This document shows, one piece after another, positions 18,971 to 28,635 of a stretch of DNA of 64,000 nucleotides. Position numbers and translations under genes: made by a program. The first letter of the stretch is position 1, and every line of letters begins with the position of its first letter. Under the pieces are notes generated by a model. That model did no database searches, was not told where the DNA came from, and saw only the letters and a list, made by a program, of their open reading frames with translations. This DNA is from Leptospira sp. WS58.C1 (GTDB lineage Bacteria; Spirochaetota; Leptospiria; Leptospirales; Leptospiraceae): contig NZ_CP162137.1 of the NCBI RefSeq assembly GCF_040833995.1, positions 946,001 to 1,010,000 on the forward strand, given 5' to 3'.

Positions 18971-19840
18971 TTACCTAGCTACTCCGAAACAAACCGCCAT
19001 CATATCTCCTTGGTCGAATTTTTTAACCGCCCAGTCCGCTATCTTCTTTGTAGTTTTATAGAAGATTCCGGATCCTTTCTTGGCAGTGAGACCGCTTCCA
19101 TACGAGATATGGCCTAACGGAATATAACCTAATTCATTTCCGAGAGAAATAATACCCGGCAAACTATAATAGTAAAGATGTTCCGGGACATTTAAATATC
19201 TCCACTTCGGTCCCAGATACTTTGCAAGAACTCCGTATCTACAGGTGGAAAGGATCATTCTTCCCCCTGGTTTCAGGTGTTTTAAAATTTTCAGAAGTGT
19301 TTCTTTCGGATGATGCAGATGTTCGATACTCGCCCAAAGAGTGATTAGATCGAATTTTTCCTTCCCATCTTGGTCCCAGGTCAAAAAATCTTTTTGCTCC
19401 ACATCCAATCCTAATGTTTCTTTTGCAAAACGAACCGGCCCGCTTGCAATATCCAGACCTTTGGTTTTCCAATTTCTACCTTTTAGATAATCCAAAAAAT
19501 AACCGGCTGCACAGCCTACATCCAGCGCGGATCTTTCCGGACCTAATAATCTTTCCCAATCGAAAAAACCTAGATCTTTCAGATTCAAATTAAATACTCT
19601 TGCGATCTCTTTTTTGGTTTCTTCCGAATAATAATTATCGTAACCTCTGTCCGTTCTTTGTGTGAAGTAAGAGTCCTCATAATACTTGGAAACTTCTGCC
19701 AAGCTTGGCTGGGGATTGACCTGAACTAATTTACATTTTTTGCATTCTACAATTTGGAAGATTTCTCCTTTCGGACTGGCCTTGGAGAAAAGCGGGGTGA
19801 ATTCCGAACTAAAGCAAGTATTGCAAGGTATCGATTGCAT
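18971..19840 (-). CDS. Class I SAM-dependent methyltransferase with N-terminal zinc-binding motif
   Basis: Methyltransferase of 289 residues. The N-terminus has a Cys cluster (CNTCFS, then CKKC) as in sugar or polysaccharide methyltransferases. The SAM site is [18 protein letters not shown] (about residues 104-121), followed by [14 protein letters not shown] and [27 protein letters not shown]. The overall plan matches methyltransferases of surface glycan pathways. It lies on the opposite strand inside a run of three related lipoprotein genes, which suggests it was inserted there or that a lipoprotein block was duplicated around it. Confidence 0.87.
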   Translation of the reverse strand: MQSIPCNTCFSSEFTPLFSKASPKGEIFQIVECKKCKLVQVNPQPSLAEVSKYYEDSYFTQRTDRGYDNYYSEETKKEIARVFNLNLKDLGFFDWERLLGPERSALDVGCAAGYFLDYLKGRNWKTKGLDIASGPVRFAKETLGLDVEQKDFLTWDQDGKEKFDLITLWASIEHLHHPKETLLKILKHLKPGGRMILSTCRYGVLAKYLGPKWRYLNVPEHLYYYSLPGIISLGNELGYIPLGHISYGSGLTAKKGSGIFYKTTKKIADWAVKKFDQGDMMAVCFGVAR

Positions 19841-19880
19841 ATTATAAAGATCGGTGATTTGAGCGGTTTTAGGACATAAA

Positions 19881-20525
19881 ATGAGGATTTTCTTATTTAA
19901 AAATTTTATTGCTTCCTATTTTTATCGGATCAGTCTGTCAATTGTTCCTATGAAAACGAAATTTTGCAGATCCAAAATTCGATTTCGGTCTATTCTTCTG
20001 TTTCTGGCCTTAATCTTTTCTTTGCCTTCTTGCGGGGTATATCTTCTATTCGAGGAAGAGAACAGTTATTTTGGGAAAGAGAAAAAGAGTCACTCCGATA
20101 CGCTAAGTATTCTAGGACTTCTCCAATCCAATGCTAATTCGGTCCCGATCGTATTCTCTTCCACTGAGTTTACGACTTCTACTTGGGGGCCGGCGAACTA
20201 TACAATTTCGGTGAGCAGTATACCTTCTGCTTGGCTGGAACAAAACTTTCAGTTTCATATTTTTATCCAAGCAGTCTGCAACAATGTGACGGTCAACTCC
20301 GTTAACGGGGTCCAGGGCAATGCGGATTCTTCGCAATCTTTTTCAGCTCCCAATTATACTTCGATCCTAATCCAAGTAGACGCAAATACTGCGGGGGCTA
20401 ACTGCCAAGCTTTCGGATATTGTGATATTTCGCATAGTGTACATAATCCAGTGCCTCAATTATTGAGTCAGGGCCAGTTTTTGGGATCTGTTAGAGCACA
20501 TTTTCCTCCTACCTGTTCTTTTTAA
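19881..20525 (+). CDS. Lipoprotein, copy 2 of a three-gene family
   Basis: Lipoprotein of 214 residues with a long basic leader, hydrophobic core and lipobox FSLPSC (Cys about 51). AGGA precedes the ATG at 19881; a second ATG at 19950 would give a tighter signal peptide but has no ribosome-binding site. The mature chain repeats the family layout: [20 protein letters not shown], a strand-rich domain with repeated Thr/Ser, two or three Cys, and a short tail. No known domain. Confidence 0.65.
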   Translation: MRIFLFKNFIASYFYRISLSIVPMKTKFCRSKIRFRSILLFLALIFSLPSCGVYLLFEEENSYFGKEKKSHSDTLSILGLLQSNANSVPIVFSSTEFTTSTWGPANYTISVSSIPSAWLEQNFQFHIFIQAVCNNVTVNSVNGVQGNADSSQSFSAPNYTSILIQVDANTAGANCQAFGYCDISHSVHNPVPQLLSQGQFLGSVRAHFPPTCSF

Positions 20526-20565
20526 TGGCTTGCTTTTTCGGTAAATTTATTATTTAACATAAGGC

Positions 20566-21180
20566 ATGCGAACATCCCTTTACCTTTTAAGGAAATTTAT
20601 AGTCAGTCCCAAAACTTATCTTGTCGATAAGTATGACTTCTCGGCCTCCAAGAGTTTGCCTTCGGTGCGGGCTCTTATAACAAGTTTTCTATTCATTATG
20701 CTTCTTTTTCACAACGTAAGTTGTGGTCTGGTGCTGACCGGGACGGATATAGGTAAAGAGTTTTTAGGTCTTTCCGAAGATGATAAAAAGGACCCGGAAA
20801 AGGCAGCCGCTGCATTGCTTTCCTTAGTAACGGGAGGAAGTAATTCGTTACTCGTATTTACTCCAGCAGTGTTATCTACGACCGCTGGAGCAGATGCCTC
20901 CTACCAAGTGAGTCTTAGATCGGTTCCTTCCGATTGGACGAGTAATGATGTGACAGTTGGTTTTGATATAGATGTATCGTCTTGTCCATCGGGTACTTTT
21001 CCCAATTTTTGGCCTTTTACTTTTAGTCCTCCTTATAATCCGGTAAACGGTCTATTTTTTAGTACTATTAATCCGGGCTCTTGTATCGTGCGGTATACTG
21101 TAAGTGGAGAAGTGACATCTCAAAATTCCGGTTTAACTATCGGTGCCGATGCGGGGTCTCTCCCTTTCTTAATCCAGTGA
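20566..21180 (+). CDS. Lipoprotein, copy 3 of a three-gene family
   Basis: Lipoprotein of 204 residues with lipobox HNVSC. The mature part reads AALLSLVTGGSNSLLVFTP followed by a strand-rich domain (YQVSLRSVPSDWTSNDVTV), two Cys and a SGEVTSQNSGLTIGADAGSL ending that parallels the end of copy 1 (GLPSVGTNLGNL). Gene copies 2 and 3 are 40 bases apart. Function unknown; the family looks like a locally expanding set of surface lipoproteins. Confidence 0.66.
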   Translation: MRTSLYLLRKFIVSPKTYLVDKYDFSASKSLPSVRALITSFLFIMLLFHNVSCGLVLTGTDIGKEFLGLSEDDKKDPEKAAAALLSLVTGGSNSLLVFTPAVLSTTAGADASYQVSLRSVPSDWTSNDVTVGFDIDVSSCPSGTFPNFWPFTFSPPYNPVNGLFFSTINPGSCIVRYTVSGEVTSQNSGLTIGADAGSLPFLIQ

Positions 21181-21256
21181 AATGTGGTTGTATCTAAGCG
21201 ACTTTATCTTAGAAAAACCGCTTTTCCAGAGACAGGGTTTCTAAAATCCTTCCCCT

Positions 21257-22303
21257 ATGTATAGAAACCTTGCATTGTCCTCTCTTTTAGGACTCTCTCT
21301 TTTATTTTCCCAATGCCAACCGATCGAATCGGTTGAACCGGAAACATTGAAGATCAAAGCGGTGGGTGATTTAGTCATGGGGACAAATTATCCGGAGAAT
21401 AAACTTCCTTCCGATCCTAGAAACACTTTGTTCTCTCAGGTGGAACCAAGTTTGAGAGGGGCAGATATACTATTTGCGAATTTCGAAAGTACTCTGACAG
21501 ACTATCCTCATTGTGCCAAAAATATCAATCGCCCTCTTATATTCGCTTTCAGGACACCGCCATCGTATGCAAAAATTCTAAAGGATGTAGGATTCGATAT
21601 AGTTTCGATTGCCAACAATCACAGCCTGGATTTTCACCAACAAGGGTTCGAGGATACCGCTAAAAATCTTTCCGAAGCCGGAGTTAGATTCACCGGAAAA
21701 AAGGGCGCGATCACTTATATGAACGCAAAAGGAATTTCCGTGGCTTGGATCGGATTTAGTCATATGGAAAGCGCGCATAATCATGTGAACCATATCGAAG
21801 AAGGTGTAGCTCTCGTAAAAGAAGCCAAAAAGAAAGCGCAACTTGTATTTATCTCGGTTCACGGTGGTGCGGAAGGCGGACCTGCTTTACATGTAAAAAA
21901 CGAACAGGAAAGATTTTACGGAGAATATAGAGGAAATTTAGTCGCTTTATCTCACGCGTTGATCGACGCCGGTGCGGACTTATTCATAGGTCACGGTCCT
22001 CATTTGCCAAGAGCATTCGAATTGTATAAAGGAAAATTGATCGCTTATTCACTAGGGAACTTTTTAGGATATAGGGTATTCTCTACGAAAGGTTATGGCG
22101 GTTACTCTTTGGTCTTAGAAGCGGACTTGGACAAACAAGGGAATTTTATCAAGGGTAAGATCCATCCCTTACAACTGAGCCAAAACGGTATCCCTGCTCC
22201 TGATCCGGAGGCAAAAACTACGGAGCTGATCCAATCTTTGACTAGATCGGATTTCCCGAACAAAGGACCGAAAATCCAGTCGGACGGAAGTTTCCATCCA
22301 TAA
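21257..22303 (+). CDS. CapA family lipoprotein (PgsA/CapA metallophosphatase fold)
   Basis: Lipoprotein of 348 residues with lipobox LLFSQC. The CapA/PGA-synthesis domain is clear: [14 protein letters not shown] (metal-binding Asp), [30 protein letters not shown] (Asn-His), [12 protein letters not shown], and [31 protein letters not shown]. CapA proteins function in poly-gamma-glutamate or capsule-related export, but most are only known by family. The surface-anchored form suggests envelope polymer handling. No other capsule genes adjoin. A terminator-like hairpin follows at 22384. Confidence 0.85.
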   Translation: MYRNLALSSLLGLSLLFSQCQPIESVEPETLKIKAVGDLVMGTNYPENKLPSDPRNTLFSQVEPSLRGADILFANFESTLTDYPHCAKNINRPLIFAFRTPPSYAKILKDVGFDIVSIANNHSLDFHQQGFEDTAKNLSEAGVRFTGKKGAITYMNAKGISVAWIGFSHMESAHNHVNHIEEGVALVKEAKKKAQLVFISVHGGAEGGPALHVKNEQERFYGEYRGNLVALSHALIDAGADLFIGHGPHLPRAFELYKGKLIAYSLGNFLGYRVFSTKGYGGYSLVLEADLDKQGNFIKGKIHPLQLSQNGIPAPDPEAKTTELIQSLTRSDFPNKGPKIQSDGSFHP

Positions 22304-22383
22304 TCTAGGGCTGTCCTGTAGGAGTTCCTACATATTTCGGCCTGTATTTTTGATTGCAAATTTTACGATTTTCTGATATAGGG

Positions 22384-22445
22384 AAAGCGGCTTCTCCCGC
22401 TGACCCGCCTCCACCACCCAAGCTCAGGGCGGGGCCGCTTTTTCA
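22384..22445 (+). terminator. Terminator-like hairpin within a GC-rich repeat after capA
   Basis: AAAGCGGC (22384-22391) pairs with GCCGCTTT (22434-22441), followed by a T-run. The enclosed stretch is GC-rich repeat sequence rather than a short loop, so it may be a terminator carried by, or invaded by, a repeat. Confidence 0.55.
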
Positions 22446-22490
22446 AAATTTACGTTCGATCAAACTTAGTGTGTTAAACTTGCGTTCCAC

Positions 22491-22560
22491 CTCGTTTGAC
22501 TTTCGTCACCGACTCAGCAAAGCTGGTTGTCTTCTCGCTCCCTACGAGTCGCTGCGAAGG
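22491..22560. repeat. Dispersed GC-rich repeat, related to 45057-45092 and 45337-45400
   Basis: CTCGTTTGAC, TCACCGACTC and TCTTCTCGCTCC followed by GTCGCTGCGAAGG occur here in the same order as in the complement of 45337-45400, with a few mismatches and small indels. The region 22304-22684 holds no gene; it contains the terminator hairpin, this repeat and the 22628 terminator. Confidence 0.65.
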
Positions 22561-22627
22561 GGTGGGGCCGTTTCCCAAAATTCAGTAGGAGCTCCAACAA
22601 GGCCCCGGTAAAATCCTTAAAATAAAA

Positions 22628-22659
22628 AAGACCGACGTAGGAGTTCCTACATCGGTCTT
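22628..22659 (-). terminator. Intrinsic terminator for the 22685-23425 gene
   Basis: On the minus strand AAGACCGA.GTAGGA pairs with TCCTAC.TCGGTCTT (one mismatch) and is followed by TTTTTTATTTT. It lies 26 bases after the stop of the minus-strand gene. Its core GTAGGAGTTCCTAC is a palindrome found elsewhere in the window. Confidence 0.8.
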
Positions 22660-22684
22660 CTACTTAATAAAACTTTAATGTGAA

Positions 22685-23425
22685 TTATTCAGTCTTTCCG
22701 GTAGGTTCCAATGCACCTGCAGGAGCTTTGAAGTTGATCTCATAAATATCATAATGAGAATTTCTCCAACCCTTTACGTAAGCCACGGAAACGCCTAAGA
22801 AATATCTAAGTCCGAATTTAAGAGTGTTAGTGGCAAAGGTTGCGATCTCTTCATCGGTAATTGAAAAAGGGTGCACTTTATTTCTGGTCTCGTCCAGATA
22901 CAATCCTTCCCAAGTTCCAATCATAGTTCCCTTATATTCTAAACTTAGAATACGACCTGTAACGGAAAAATTCCTTTTTCCTCCGGATTTACTTTTGCTT
23001 ACGATCTTGTCCGGTAAACCTTTCGGAAGTGATCTTTCTTGGAGTTGAGCTCCTATCACTTCGTAATCGGAAGACAACGCGATCGCTTCGAATCTATGGA
23101 TCCTGTACTGGACTAAAATTTCCTGGTTCAGACTTTTGCTTAAGAAGTTCACCACATCCGCATTCTCGGGGCGTACGCTGAATTCGATTTTTTGTTTTGC
23201 CGGAGCATAACATTCGTCCTTCATTTCGTCGCAAGCTTCCGAATCGTTTATGGTATACACTTCTAAAAGACCTTCATAAGATTCAAAAACGATCCCTCTG
23301 CTTTCGAATTGGATCAATTTTGCAACTGTCCAACCTTCGGAATAAGTTCCTGCCGCAGATAAGGATGAGGTAGTTAAAAGAAAGATCCCTAGTAAAAGAA
23401 ATCTTAAGGATGGAATTCGTTTCAT
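22685..23425 (-). CDS. Hypothetical exported protein
   Basis: Protein of 246 residues with an N-terminal signal peptide cleaved near AAGTYSEG (about residue 25). The mature part is strand-rich with two Cys close together (SEACDEMKDECYAP), no transmembrane helix and no motif I recognise. Likely periplasmic or outer-membrane associated. Ends at a strong terminator; divergent from the cobalamin-riboswitch gene with 563 bases between. Confidence 0.72.
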   Translation of the reverse strand: MKRIPSLRFLLLGIFLLTTSSLSAAGTYSEGWTVAKLIQFESRGIVFESYEGLLEVYTINDSEACDEMKDECYAPAKQKIEFSVRPENADVVNFLSKSLNQEILVQYRIHRFEAIALSSDYEVIGAQLQERSLPKGLPDKIVSKSKSGGKRNFSVTGRILSLEYKGTMIGTWEGLYLDETRNKVHPFSITDEEIATFATNTLKFGLRYFLGVSVAYVKGWRNSHYDIYEINFKAPAGALEPTGKTE

Positions 23426-23660
23426 TCGAGTTCGGTGCTCCCTGTTATGTAGGCAGACCCTTGGGGATTCCCTTTGGGTCGCGAATTCGTGAATCCTTTC
23501 CGATTTTTATCTTACATCAAGAAAATATTTCTTTCCGTTCTTGAAAAATCCGCATGTAAGTCCCTCCGAGATCTCAGTACTCTCCGTGTGAACCAATAAA
23601 TGCACAAACAAGTTTCGCACAGAGTTCACGGAGCACACAGAGTTTTCATTTACAAAACCC

Positions 23661-23765
23661 GCCAGGGATGTGCAGGGCGCGAAGCGTCCTGAGCGTAAGC
23701 GAAGGACGAGGACGTATGTCCGAGCCCGGAGCAGCCCGGTCTTGCGTAAGCAAGAGGCGGCCAAC
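23661..23765. repeat. GC-rich intergenic repeat upstream of the riboswitch
   Basis: CGCGAAGCG, AGCGTAAGCGAAGGACGAGGACG and CTTGCGTAAGCAAGAGGCGG form short hairpins of the GCG-AAG-CGC kind typical of dispersed repeats in this genome. Just upstream (about 23610-23640) lies TTTCGCACAGAGTTCACGG, whose complement resembles ACTCTGTGCGAAAC near 44357-44372. No gene is visible in 23426-23774. Confidence 0.5.
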
Positions 23766-23774
23766 CCTTTTTCA

Positions 23775-23965
23775 GATTGCCCCTTCGACTCTGGTTGGGA
23801 ACCTGGTCTTGCAAGTAGATCTGAAAAGGGAATCCGGTGAAATTCCGGAGCTGTACCCGCAGCTGTAAACGCCTAAACGGTAAGACAAAACCACTGTCGA
23901 AAGACGGGAAGGGTCTTAAGCCGGGCGTGAGTCAGAAAACCTATCCGAGCTACTTTCAATATTTC
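23775..23965 (+). ncRNA. Cobalamin (B12) riboswitch
   Basis: The conserved elements of the cobalamin class appear in order: GGTTGGGAACC, AAAAGGGAATCCGGTGAAA, TTCCGGAGCTGTACCCGCAGC (the B12 box region), GCCTAAACGG, ACCACTG, CGGGAAGGG and GTCAGAAAACC. The element sits directly before a TonB-dependent receptor whose ATG at 23989 follows GGGAGTTAAGG. Adenosylcobalamin binding is expected to repress the receptor and the downstream lipoprotein gene. Boundaries are approximate. Confidence 0.92.
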
Positions 23966-23988
23966 GGCTTTCGGGAGTTAAGGCCTCA

Positions 23989-26091
23989 ATGAACAAAAGA
24001 CCCAAACAAATCGGTAAGATCCTTCATCTAGGTCTTTTTTTATTTTCCGTTCAAATATTTTCCCAAGAGAACCAGAAAACGGAAAGCTCCCCTGTAAAAG
24101 TTGTGGGAAAGACCAGTTCCAATTCTCAACCCGAAAATTTCAGAAAAAATCCGACCGGTTTTCAGACATCAATCGATTTGGACCAATACAATGCACGTTA
24201 TACGAATCTTCCGGACGTTTTGGAAAGAGAGGCAGGGGTTCGGATCAGAAGATACGGAGGACTTGGGTCGTATTCCACTCTTTCTCTTCGAGGAACAAAC
24301 CCGAACCAATCCAGGATCTTTATAGACGGAGTCCCTTTTAATAATGCGCAAGGTGGAGAAGTCAACCTGGCGGATCTTCCTTTCGACAATTTACAAAGTA
24401 TAGAAGTTTACAGAAGTGGTGCACCTGTAGGATTTTCAGGATCGACTATCGGTGGAAGCGTAAACCTAGTCACAAGAGTAGGATCTGGTCCGCCTAAAAC
24501 CCGGGTCAATATCGGTGCCGGAAGTTTTAATACGGGAAAAGGTAGCATAACGCATACGGGGACTTATGGCGGGATCGGGGCTAGTGTATTTTTACTTGGA
24601 GAAAAATCGGACCAAAACTTTTCTTATCTGAACAACCACGGCACATTGCTTGTTAATCCTTTAGACGATACGATCGATAGAAGAAGGAACGCTCAGTATG
24701 AAAGAACATCCGGAATGCTGGGACTGAGCGGAGATATCGGAGCCACCAAGATCAAATTTTGGAACGATCTAAATTATAGATTTCATGGAATTCCAGGACC
24801 AGCCAGTAACCAAACCCAAAAAGTACATCGCAGATATCTTAGAAATACTACCTCACTCGGAACGGATACGAAAGGTTTGTTTGATGGACTACTAAGGTTG
24901 GAGACTCGAGCTTTCACATCTTTTACGAACGACGACTTATTCGATCCTAAATCCGAATTTTCCAAAGGAACCCCTAACTCCACAGCCAATATGGGACAGT
25001 ACGGGGCGCAAATCACTCCGACTCTCTATCTATTAGAATATTATCAAATATTGAAATTTCATGCAGGGATAGAAAAGGAAACATTCGAAAGATCCAGAAG
25101 TACACCTCAAAATATCGATCTTAAATACGAACCGGGAAAAACAAGAACCTACACGACGTTTCAGGTGGAGGATGAGTTCCGGTTTTTGGACGGAAAACTA
25201 GTTTTAACCCCGGGAGTTTCTTGGGATTCTTACCGGGATAAATTCCAGTCCGATGAACCTTGGTATAGAAAGCAGGATCCGTTCGCTTCTGCCATAAAAA
25301 CCTCCGAATTTTCGAATCCTAAAGCGGGACTTCTCTGGAGGTTTTGGGAAAAAGAAAATTATTCTTTGGAATTCAAATCCAATATCGCAAAACAATATAG
25401 GATCCCGAGTTTTTTGGAACTATTTGGAGAGGTCGGGACGATCATAGCAAACGATTCTTTAAAACCTGAAAGAAGTGAGAATGCGGACGCGGGTATCACA
25501 GGCAAATACAAAAACGGGGAGCTTAAATCCAATATTACGATTTCCTACTTTAGAAAGAGGATCAAGGATATGATCCTTTTTATTCCGAATTCTCAGTTTA
25601 CTCTCCGGCCTGAAAACATCGACTCTGCCAGGATTGATGGTGCCGAGGTTTCTCATAAGACGGAATACAAGGGCTGGAAATTTCTATTAGAATATACCTA
25701 CCAAGAAGCGATCAATACTTCTCCTGCGCCTTATCTGAACGGTAAATATCTCCCTCTTAGACCGAAACATGAAATCTCCGGAACGATCGCATATAGAGGA
25801 AAAACCTGGGAGCTCGGTTTTGAAGGAGTGTATGTGGGAGCCGTCTTCAAAGACAGGACAAACGAATATGTGAATTACCAACCTGCTCGGCAGATTTGGA
25901 ACGCGTATCTCACACTGGTATTATACTCTTCCACGGAAGAGGAAGATCCTAACAAAAAAGGAGAAAAGGCTCCGAAAGAACTGCTCTTAAGTATAGATCT
26001 CCGCAATATGGGAGATAAAAGAGTGGAGGATATTGTAGGATATCCTCTGCCGGGAAGAAACTGGTTTATCACCTTAAGTGGGAGGTTTTAA
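23989..26091 (+). CDS. TonB-dependent outer-membrane receptor, probable cobalamin receptor (BtuB-like)
   Basis: Outer-membrane receptor of 700 residues. Signal peptide to about residue 25; a short TonB-box-like stretch (SPVKVVGK); plug domain about 50-160 with [55 protein letters not shown] and VNLVTR; then a beta-barrel ending in WFITLSGRF, the usual aromatic C-terminus. Regulation by the upstream cobalamin riboswitch makes B12 or a corrinoid the likely ligand. Slightly longer than E. coli BtuB. The next gene begins one base after its stop, so both belong to one operon. The riboswitch link, not the sequence, decides the substrate. Confidence 0.9.
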   Translation: MNKRPKQIGKILHLGLFLFSVQIFSQENQKTESSPVKVVGKTSSNSQPENFRKNPTGFQTSIDLDQYNARYTNLPDVLEREAGVRIRRYGGLGSYSTLSLRGTNPNQSRIFIDGVPFNNAQGGEVNLADLPFDNLQSIEVYRSGAPVGFSGSTIGGSVNLVTRVGSGPPKTRVNIGAGSFNTGKGSITHTGTYGGIGASVFLLGEKSDQNFSYLNNHGTLLVNPLDDTIDRRRNAQYERTSGMLGLSGDIGATKIKFWNDLNYRFHGIPGPASNQTQKVHRRYLRNTTSLGTDTKGLFDGLLRLETRAFTSFTNDDLFDPKSEFSKGTPNSTANMGQYGAQITPTLYLLEYYQILKFHAGIEKETFERSRSTPQNIDLKYEPGKTRTYTTFQVEDEFRFLDGKLVLTPGVSWDSYRDKFQSDEPWYRKQDPFASAIKTSEFSNPKAGLLWRFWEKENYSLEFKSNIAKQYRIPSFLELFGEVGTIIANDSLKPERSENADAGITGKYKNGELKSNITISYFRKRIKDMILFIPNSQFTLRPENIDSARIDGAEVSHKTEYKGWKFLLEYTYQEAINTSPAPYLNGKYLPLRPKHEISGTIAYRGKTWELGFEGVYVGAVFKDRTNEYVNYQPARQIWNAYLTLVLYSSTEEEDPNKKGEKAPKELLLSIDLRNMGDKRVEDIVGYPLPGRNWFITLSGRF

Positions 26092-26092
26092 A

Positions 26093-27253
26093 ATGAGAAA
26101 TAGATCCTATTCTATTTTTTCCGGTTTACTCATTTTCCTTTCCTTCTGCGGAGATATTGAAAGACCACCTTTATATACGTTGTTCTTAACTCCGAATCTC
26201 CCGAATAATATCGGAGTCGTCACCACCGACTTTGGGGGAGGAGGAAGGTTTAAGGTGTTAAATCCGGAACTTCTTGTTTCTTATCCGGGACTGACACCTA
26301 TCCATTCCGATGCGGTAGCGAGATTCGGAAACAATAGGGTGTATATTCTAAATCGTTTAAATAGGGACAGTATCCAGGTTTTGGATCCGAATTTCGGGTT
26401 CCAAACGATTGCTGAATGGTCCATGGGTTCCGGCACAAATCCCACCGATATCGCGATTGTCGGTCAGAACAAAGCGTACGTATCACTTTACGGATCCAGA
26501 ATATTGAGAGTTCTTCATCCTTTGACGGGAGCGAGTTTAGGCCAGATCGACCTGGGAGGATATTCAGAACCAAGCGCCATTCCGGATAACCTGCCAGAAA
26601 TGTCCGGTATGCAGATCGTGGGTACGAGTCTTTTTATCGTTTTACAAAGATTGGATCGGAACGATCCGAGCGGATATTTCCCTCCAGGATCTTGGGGATC
26701 TCTTCTTTTAGAAATAGATACTGTAACGGATTCTATTATTTCTACTTATACGTTTCCGACCCCGAATCCCGTCGGGAAACCGCAGATCTTAGAACTTTTC
26801 GGAGAGACTCATTTGGTTTTTGCCGCTGCAAATAGAATGGGTTTTTTAAGCCAGATTGACGGCGGAGTGGTGGCGTTTCGACTTTCTACTCGAACTTTTC
26901 GCTCCGGCTTTTTATTTCCGGAAACTGCGGCGGGCGGGGATATATTAGGAGTACAGATCAAGGACGAACAATTGGGTTATGCAAGCGTTCTGGACGCTTC
27001 CTTTAATAAAACATTACAAGTATTTAATCCAAGCACTGGACAGAAACTGGCAGATCTGCTTTTTATTCCTTCTTCTTACGACGCGAGCCTGACCACAATT
27101 CTTCTTGGGGAAGACGAGATACTTTACGTTTCCAATACCCAATTCTCTCAACCGGGAGTTACGATGTTCGATACTAGAGACAATCGGCTTTTAACACCGG
27201 TTCCGATCTCCGTGGACCTCCAACCTTTCGACTTGATACAACTCAAAGAATAA
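26093..27253 (+). CDS. Beta-propeller-like surface lipoprotein, possible cobalamin-binding partner of the receptor
   Basis: Lipoprotein of 386 residues; the ATG at 26093 has GGGAGG upstream, inside the end of the receptor gene. Lipobox FLSFC (Cys about 19). The mature protein has YncE-like blade repeats: NRVYILNRLNRDSIQVLDP, GTNPTDIAIVGQNKAYVSLYG, RILRVLHPLTGASLGQIDLGG, then later GTSLFIVLQR, THLVFAAANRMG and EILYVSNTQFSQPGVTMFD, consistent with a multi-bladed propeller. Its position after a riboswitch-controlled TonB receptor parallels Bacteroides BtuG, a propeller lipoprotein that captures B12 on the receptor. BtuG-like function is inference. Alternative: a general surface adhesin. Confidence 0.7.
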   Translation: MRNRSYSIFSGLLIFLSFCGDIERPPLYTLFLTPNLPNNIGVVTTDFGGGGRFKVLNPELLVSYPGLTPIHSDAVARFGNNRVYILNRLNRDSIQVLDPNFGFQTIAEWSMGSGTNPTDIAIVGQNKAYVSLYGSRILRVLHPLTGASLGQIDLGGYSEPSAIPDNLPEMSGMQIVGTSLFIVLQRLDRNDPSGYFPPGSWGSLLLEIDTVTDSIISTYTFPTPNPVGKPQILELFGETHLVFAAANRMGFLSQIDGGVVAFRLSTRTFRSGFLFPETAAGGDILGVQIKDEQLGYASVLDASFNKTLQVFNPSTGQKLADLLFIPSSYDASLTTILLGEDEILYVSNTQFSQPGVTMFDTRDNRLLTPVPISVDLQPFDLIQLKE

Positions 27254-27335
27254 TTCTTTACCTTGTGTCGAAACCGGATTGACAAAGCCCTAAAAGAATG
27301 GATGATCCTTCGTTGTTTTTCGGAGGCCTATTTCC

Positions 27336-27977
27336 TTGAGTTCCGATATTTTTCAAATGATCGCTGCCGGTCATAAAGCCCAAGTTATCTACTCTTTAAG
27401 AGAAAATCCGGACCTGGCCTCCAAACTAAATCCGGAAGGGATCACTCCCGTATTATTCGCTCTCTATTTCGGCAAGGACGATATAGTAAATTCGTATCTC
27501 GCCTTAGGAATTCCACTTAATCTGTTTGAAGCGGCAGCTTTAGGAGACGAGGACCGTGTTAGAGGGCTCGTCGATCCAAATCCGAGTATCGTTCGTTCTT
27601 ATAGTCCGGATGGTTGGACCCCTTTACATTTGGCGTCTCATTTCGGAAGACTTTCCATTATTCGATATTTATTGGAGAAAGGAGCGGACATTCACGCTAA
27701 ATCCAAAAGTAAATTATCGATCGGTAATACTGCATTACATTCTGCTGTAGCTTCCTGGCGGGCCGACGCGGTTGCGTTACTATTGGAGAACGGTGCAGAC
27801 CCTAATTTTACGCAAGATGGAGGTTTTTCGCCGCTTCATATTGCCGCAACCAGACAAGGAAACGAACAAATCGTCGATTTACTTTTGAAAAAGGGAGCAA
27901 ATCCGGATCTTAAAACGGAGGATGGAAAAACCGCCAGAGATATCGCAGCGGAAAGAGGAGTGGCTTTTAGCCCTTAG
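27336..27977 (+). CDS. Ankyrin-repeat protein
   Basis: Protein of 213 residues with about four to five ankyrin repeats: LNPEGITPVLFALYFGKDDIV, DGWTPLHLASHFGRLSIIRYL, IGNTALHSAVASWRADAVALL, DGGFSPLHIAATRQGNEQIVDLL and DGKTARDIAAERG. No signal peptide. The start is TTG with CGGAGG nine bases upstream; a downstream ATG is eight codons in. Such proteins mediate protein binding; the partner is unknown. Single gene. Confidence 0.88.
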   Translation: MSSDIFQMIAAGHKAQVIYSLRENPDLASKLNPEGITPVLFALYFGKDDIVNSYLALGIPLNLFEAAALGDEDRVRGLVDPNPSIVRSYSPDGWTPLHLASHFGRLSIIRYLLEKGADIHAKSKSKLSIGNTALHSAVASWRADAVALLLENGADPNFTQDGGFSPLHIAATRQGNEQIVDLLLKKGANPDLKTEDGKTARDIAAERGVAFSP

Positions 27978-28026
27978 GTTTTGCTGTTTGTGATTATTTT
28001 AATCGCCGAATATTAAAACATTATAA

Positions 28027-28635
28027 TTACCTAATTTTCTTGAATATCCCAAATAAAACCGCGATTTGTATTCCTAATAGGAGATACGTCCAGTTCCAAT
28101 CGTTCCCTTTTACTCGTTCTTTCCGTTCCGTTTCTAGTTCGATTTTTAGTCTTTCTATCTCTAAGCGGAGAAGGTTCATACCGGCAGTCAATTCTTCCAT
28201 ACTTTTGGTGGAAACGCTTGAGATCGGCGTATTATTTCTAATTATTGGAGATAATTTTTTACTTTGATCCGGATAATTTTCTAACTCCGCAAGTTCTTTT
28301 CGAATACTTTCGTTTAAAGGCCATTTTTCGTAGGCTTTCATAAGATATTCTTTCGCCTTTTGAAAGTTTCCCTTTTTCTTTTCTTCATTTCCTATTCCGA
28401 TCCAGGCCCGGGTTAAAATAAATTCCGCTTTTGAATTGGAAGGATCGGATCCTAAAACGGAATTTGCCAATAATTCCGCTTCTTCGAATTGTTTAGATTC
28501 TAATAATATGTTTCCTTCTTGGATCCATCCGCTTTCCGCTAATTCCTCTTCCGAAAGTAGGAATAAAGGAGAGATTACAAGAACACAAAATGCGAATATT
28601 CTAAAAATTGTATCTTTCCTGAGGGAAATTTTCAT
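28027..28635 (-). CDS. TPR-repeat protein with C-terminal membrane anchor
   Basis: Protein of 202 residues. Signal-type helix at residues 8-28, two TPR-like repeats (GNILLESKQFEEAELLANSVLG; GNEEKKKGNFQKAKEYLMKAYE), a coiled-coil stretch rich in Leu/Glu/Arg at about 145-172 and a C-terminal membrane helix. Its ATG overlaps the stop of the Kelch gene by four bases (ATGA), so it is translationally coupled third in the operon 30859 to 28027. Probably a membrane-associated scaffold of the neighbouring surface proteins. Confidence 0.75.
   Translation of the reverse strand: MKISLRKDTIFRIFAFCVLVISPLFLLSEEELAESGWIQEGNILLESKQFEEAELLANSVLGSDPSNSKAEFILTRAWIGIGNEEKKKGNFQKAKEYLMKAYEKWPLNESIRKELAELENYPDQSKKLSPIIRNNTPISSVSTKSMEELTAGMNLLRLEIERLKIELETERKERVKGNDWNWTYLLLGIQIAVLFGIFKKIR

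Noticed and set aside
23668..23868. Open frame across the start of the cobalamin riboswitch
   Set aside because: Lies over a GC-rich repeat and conserved riboswitch sequence, which explains it better than a protein.
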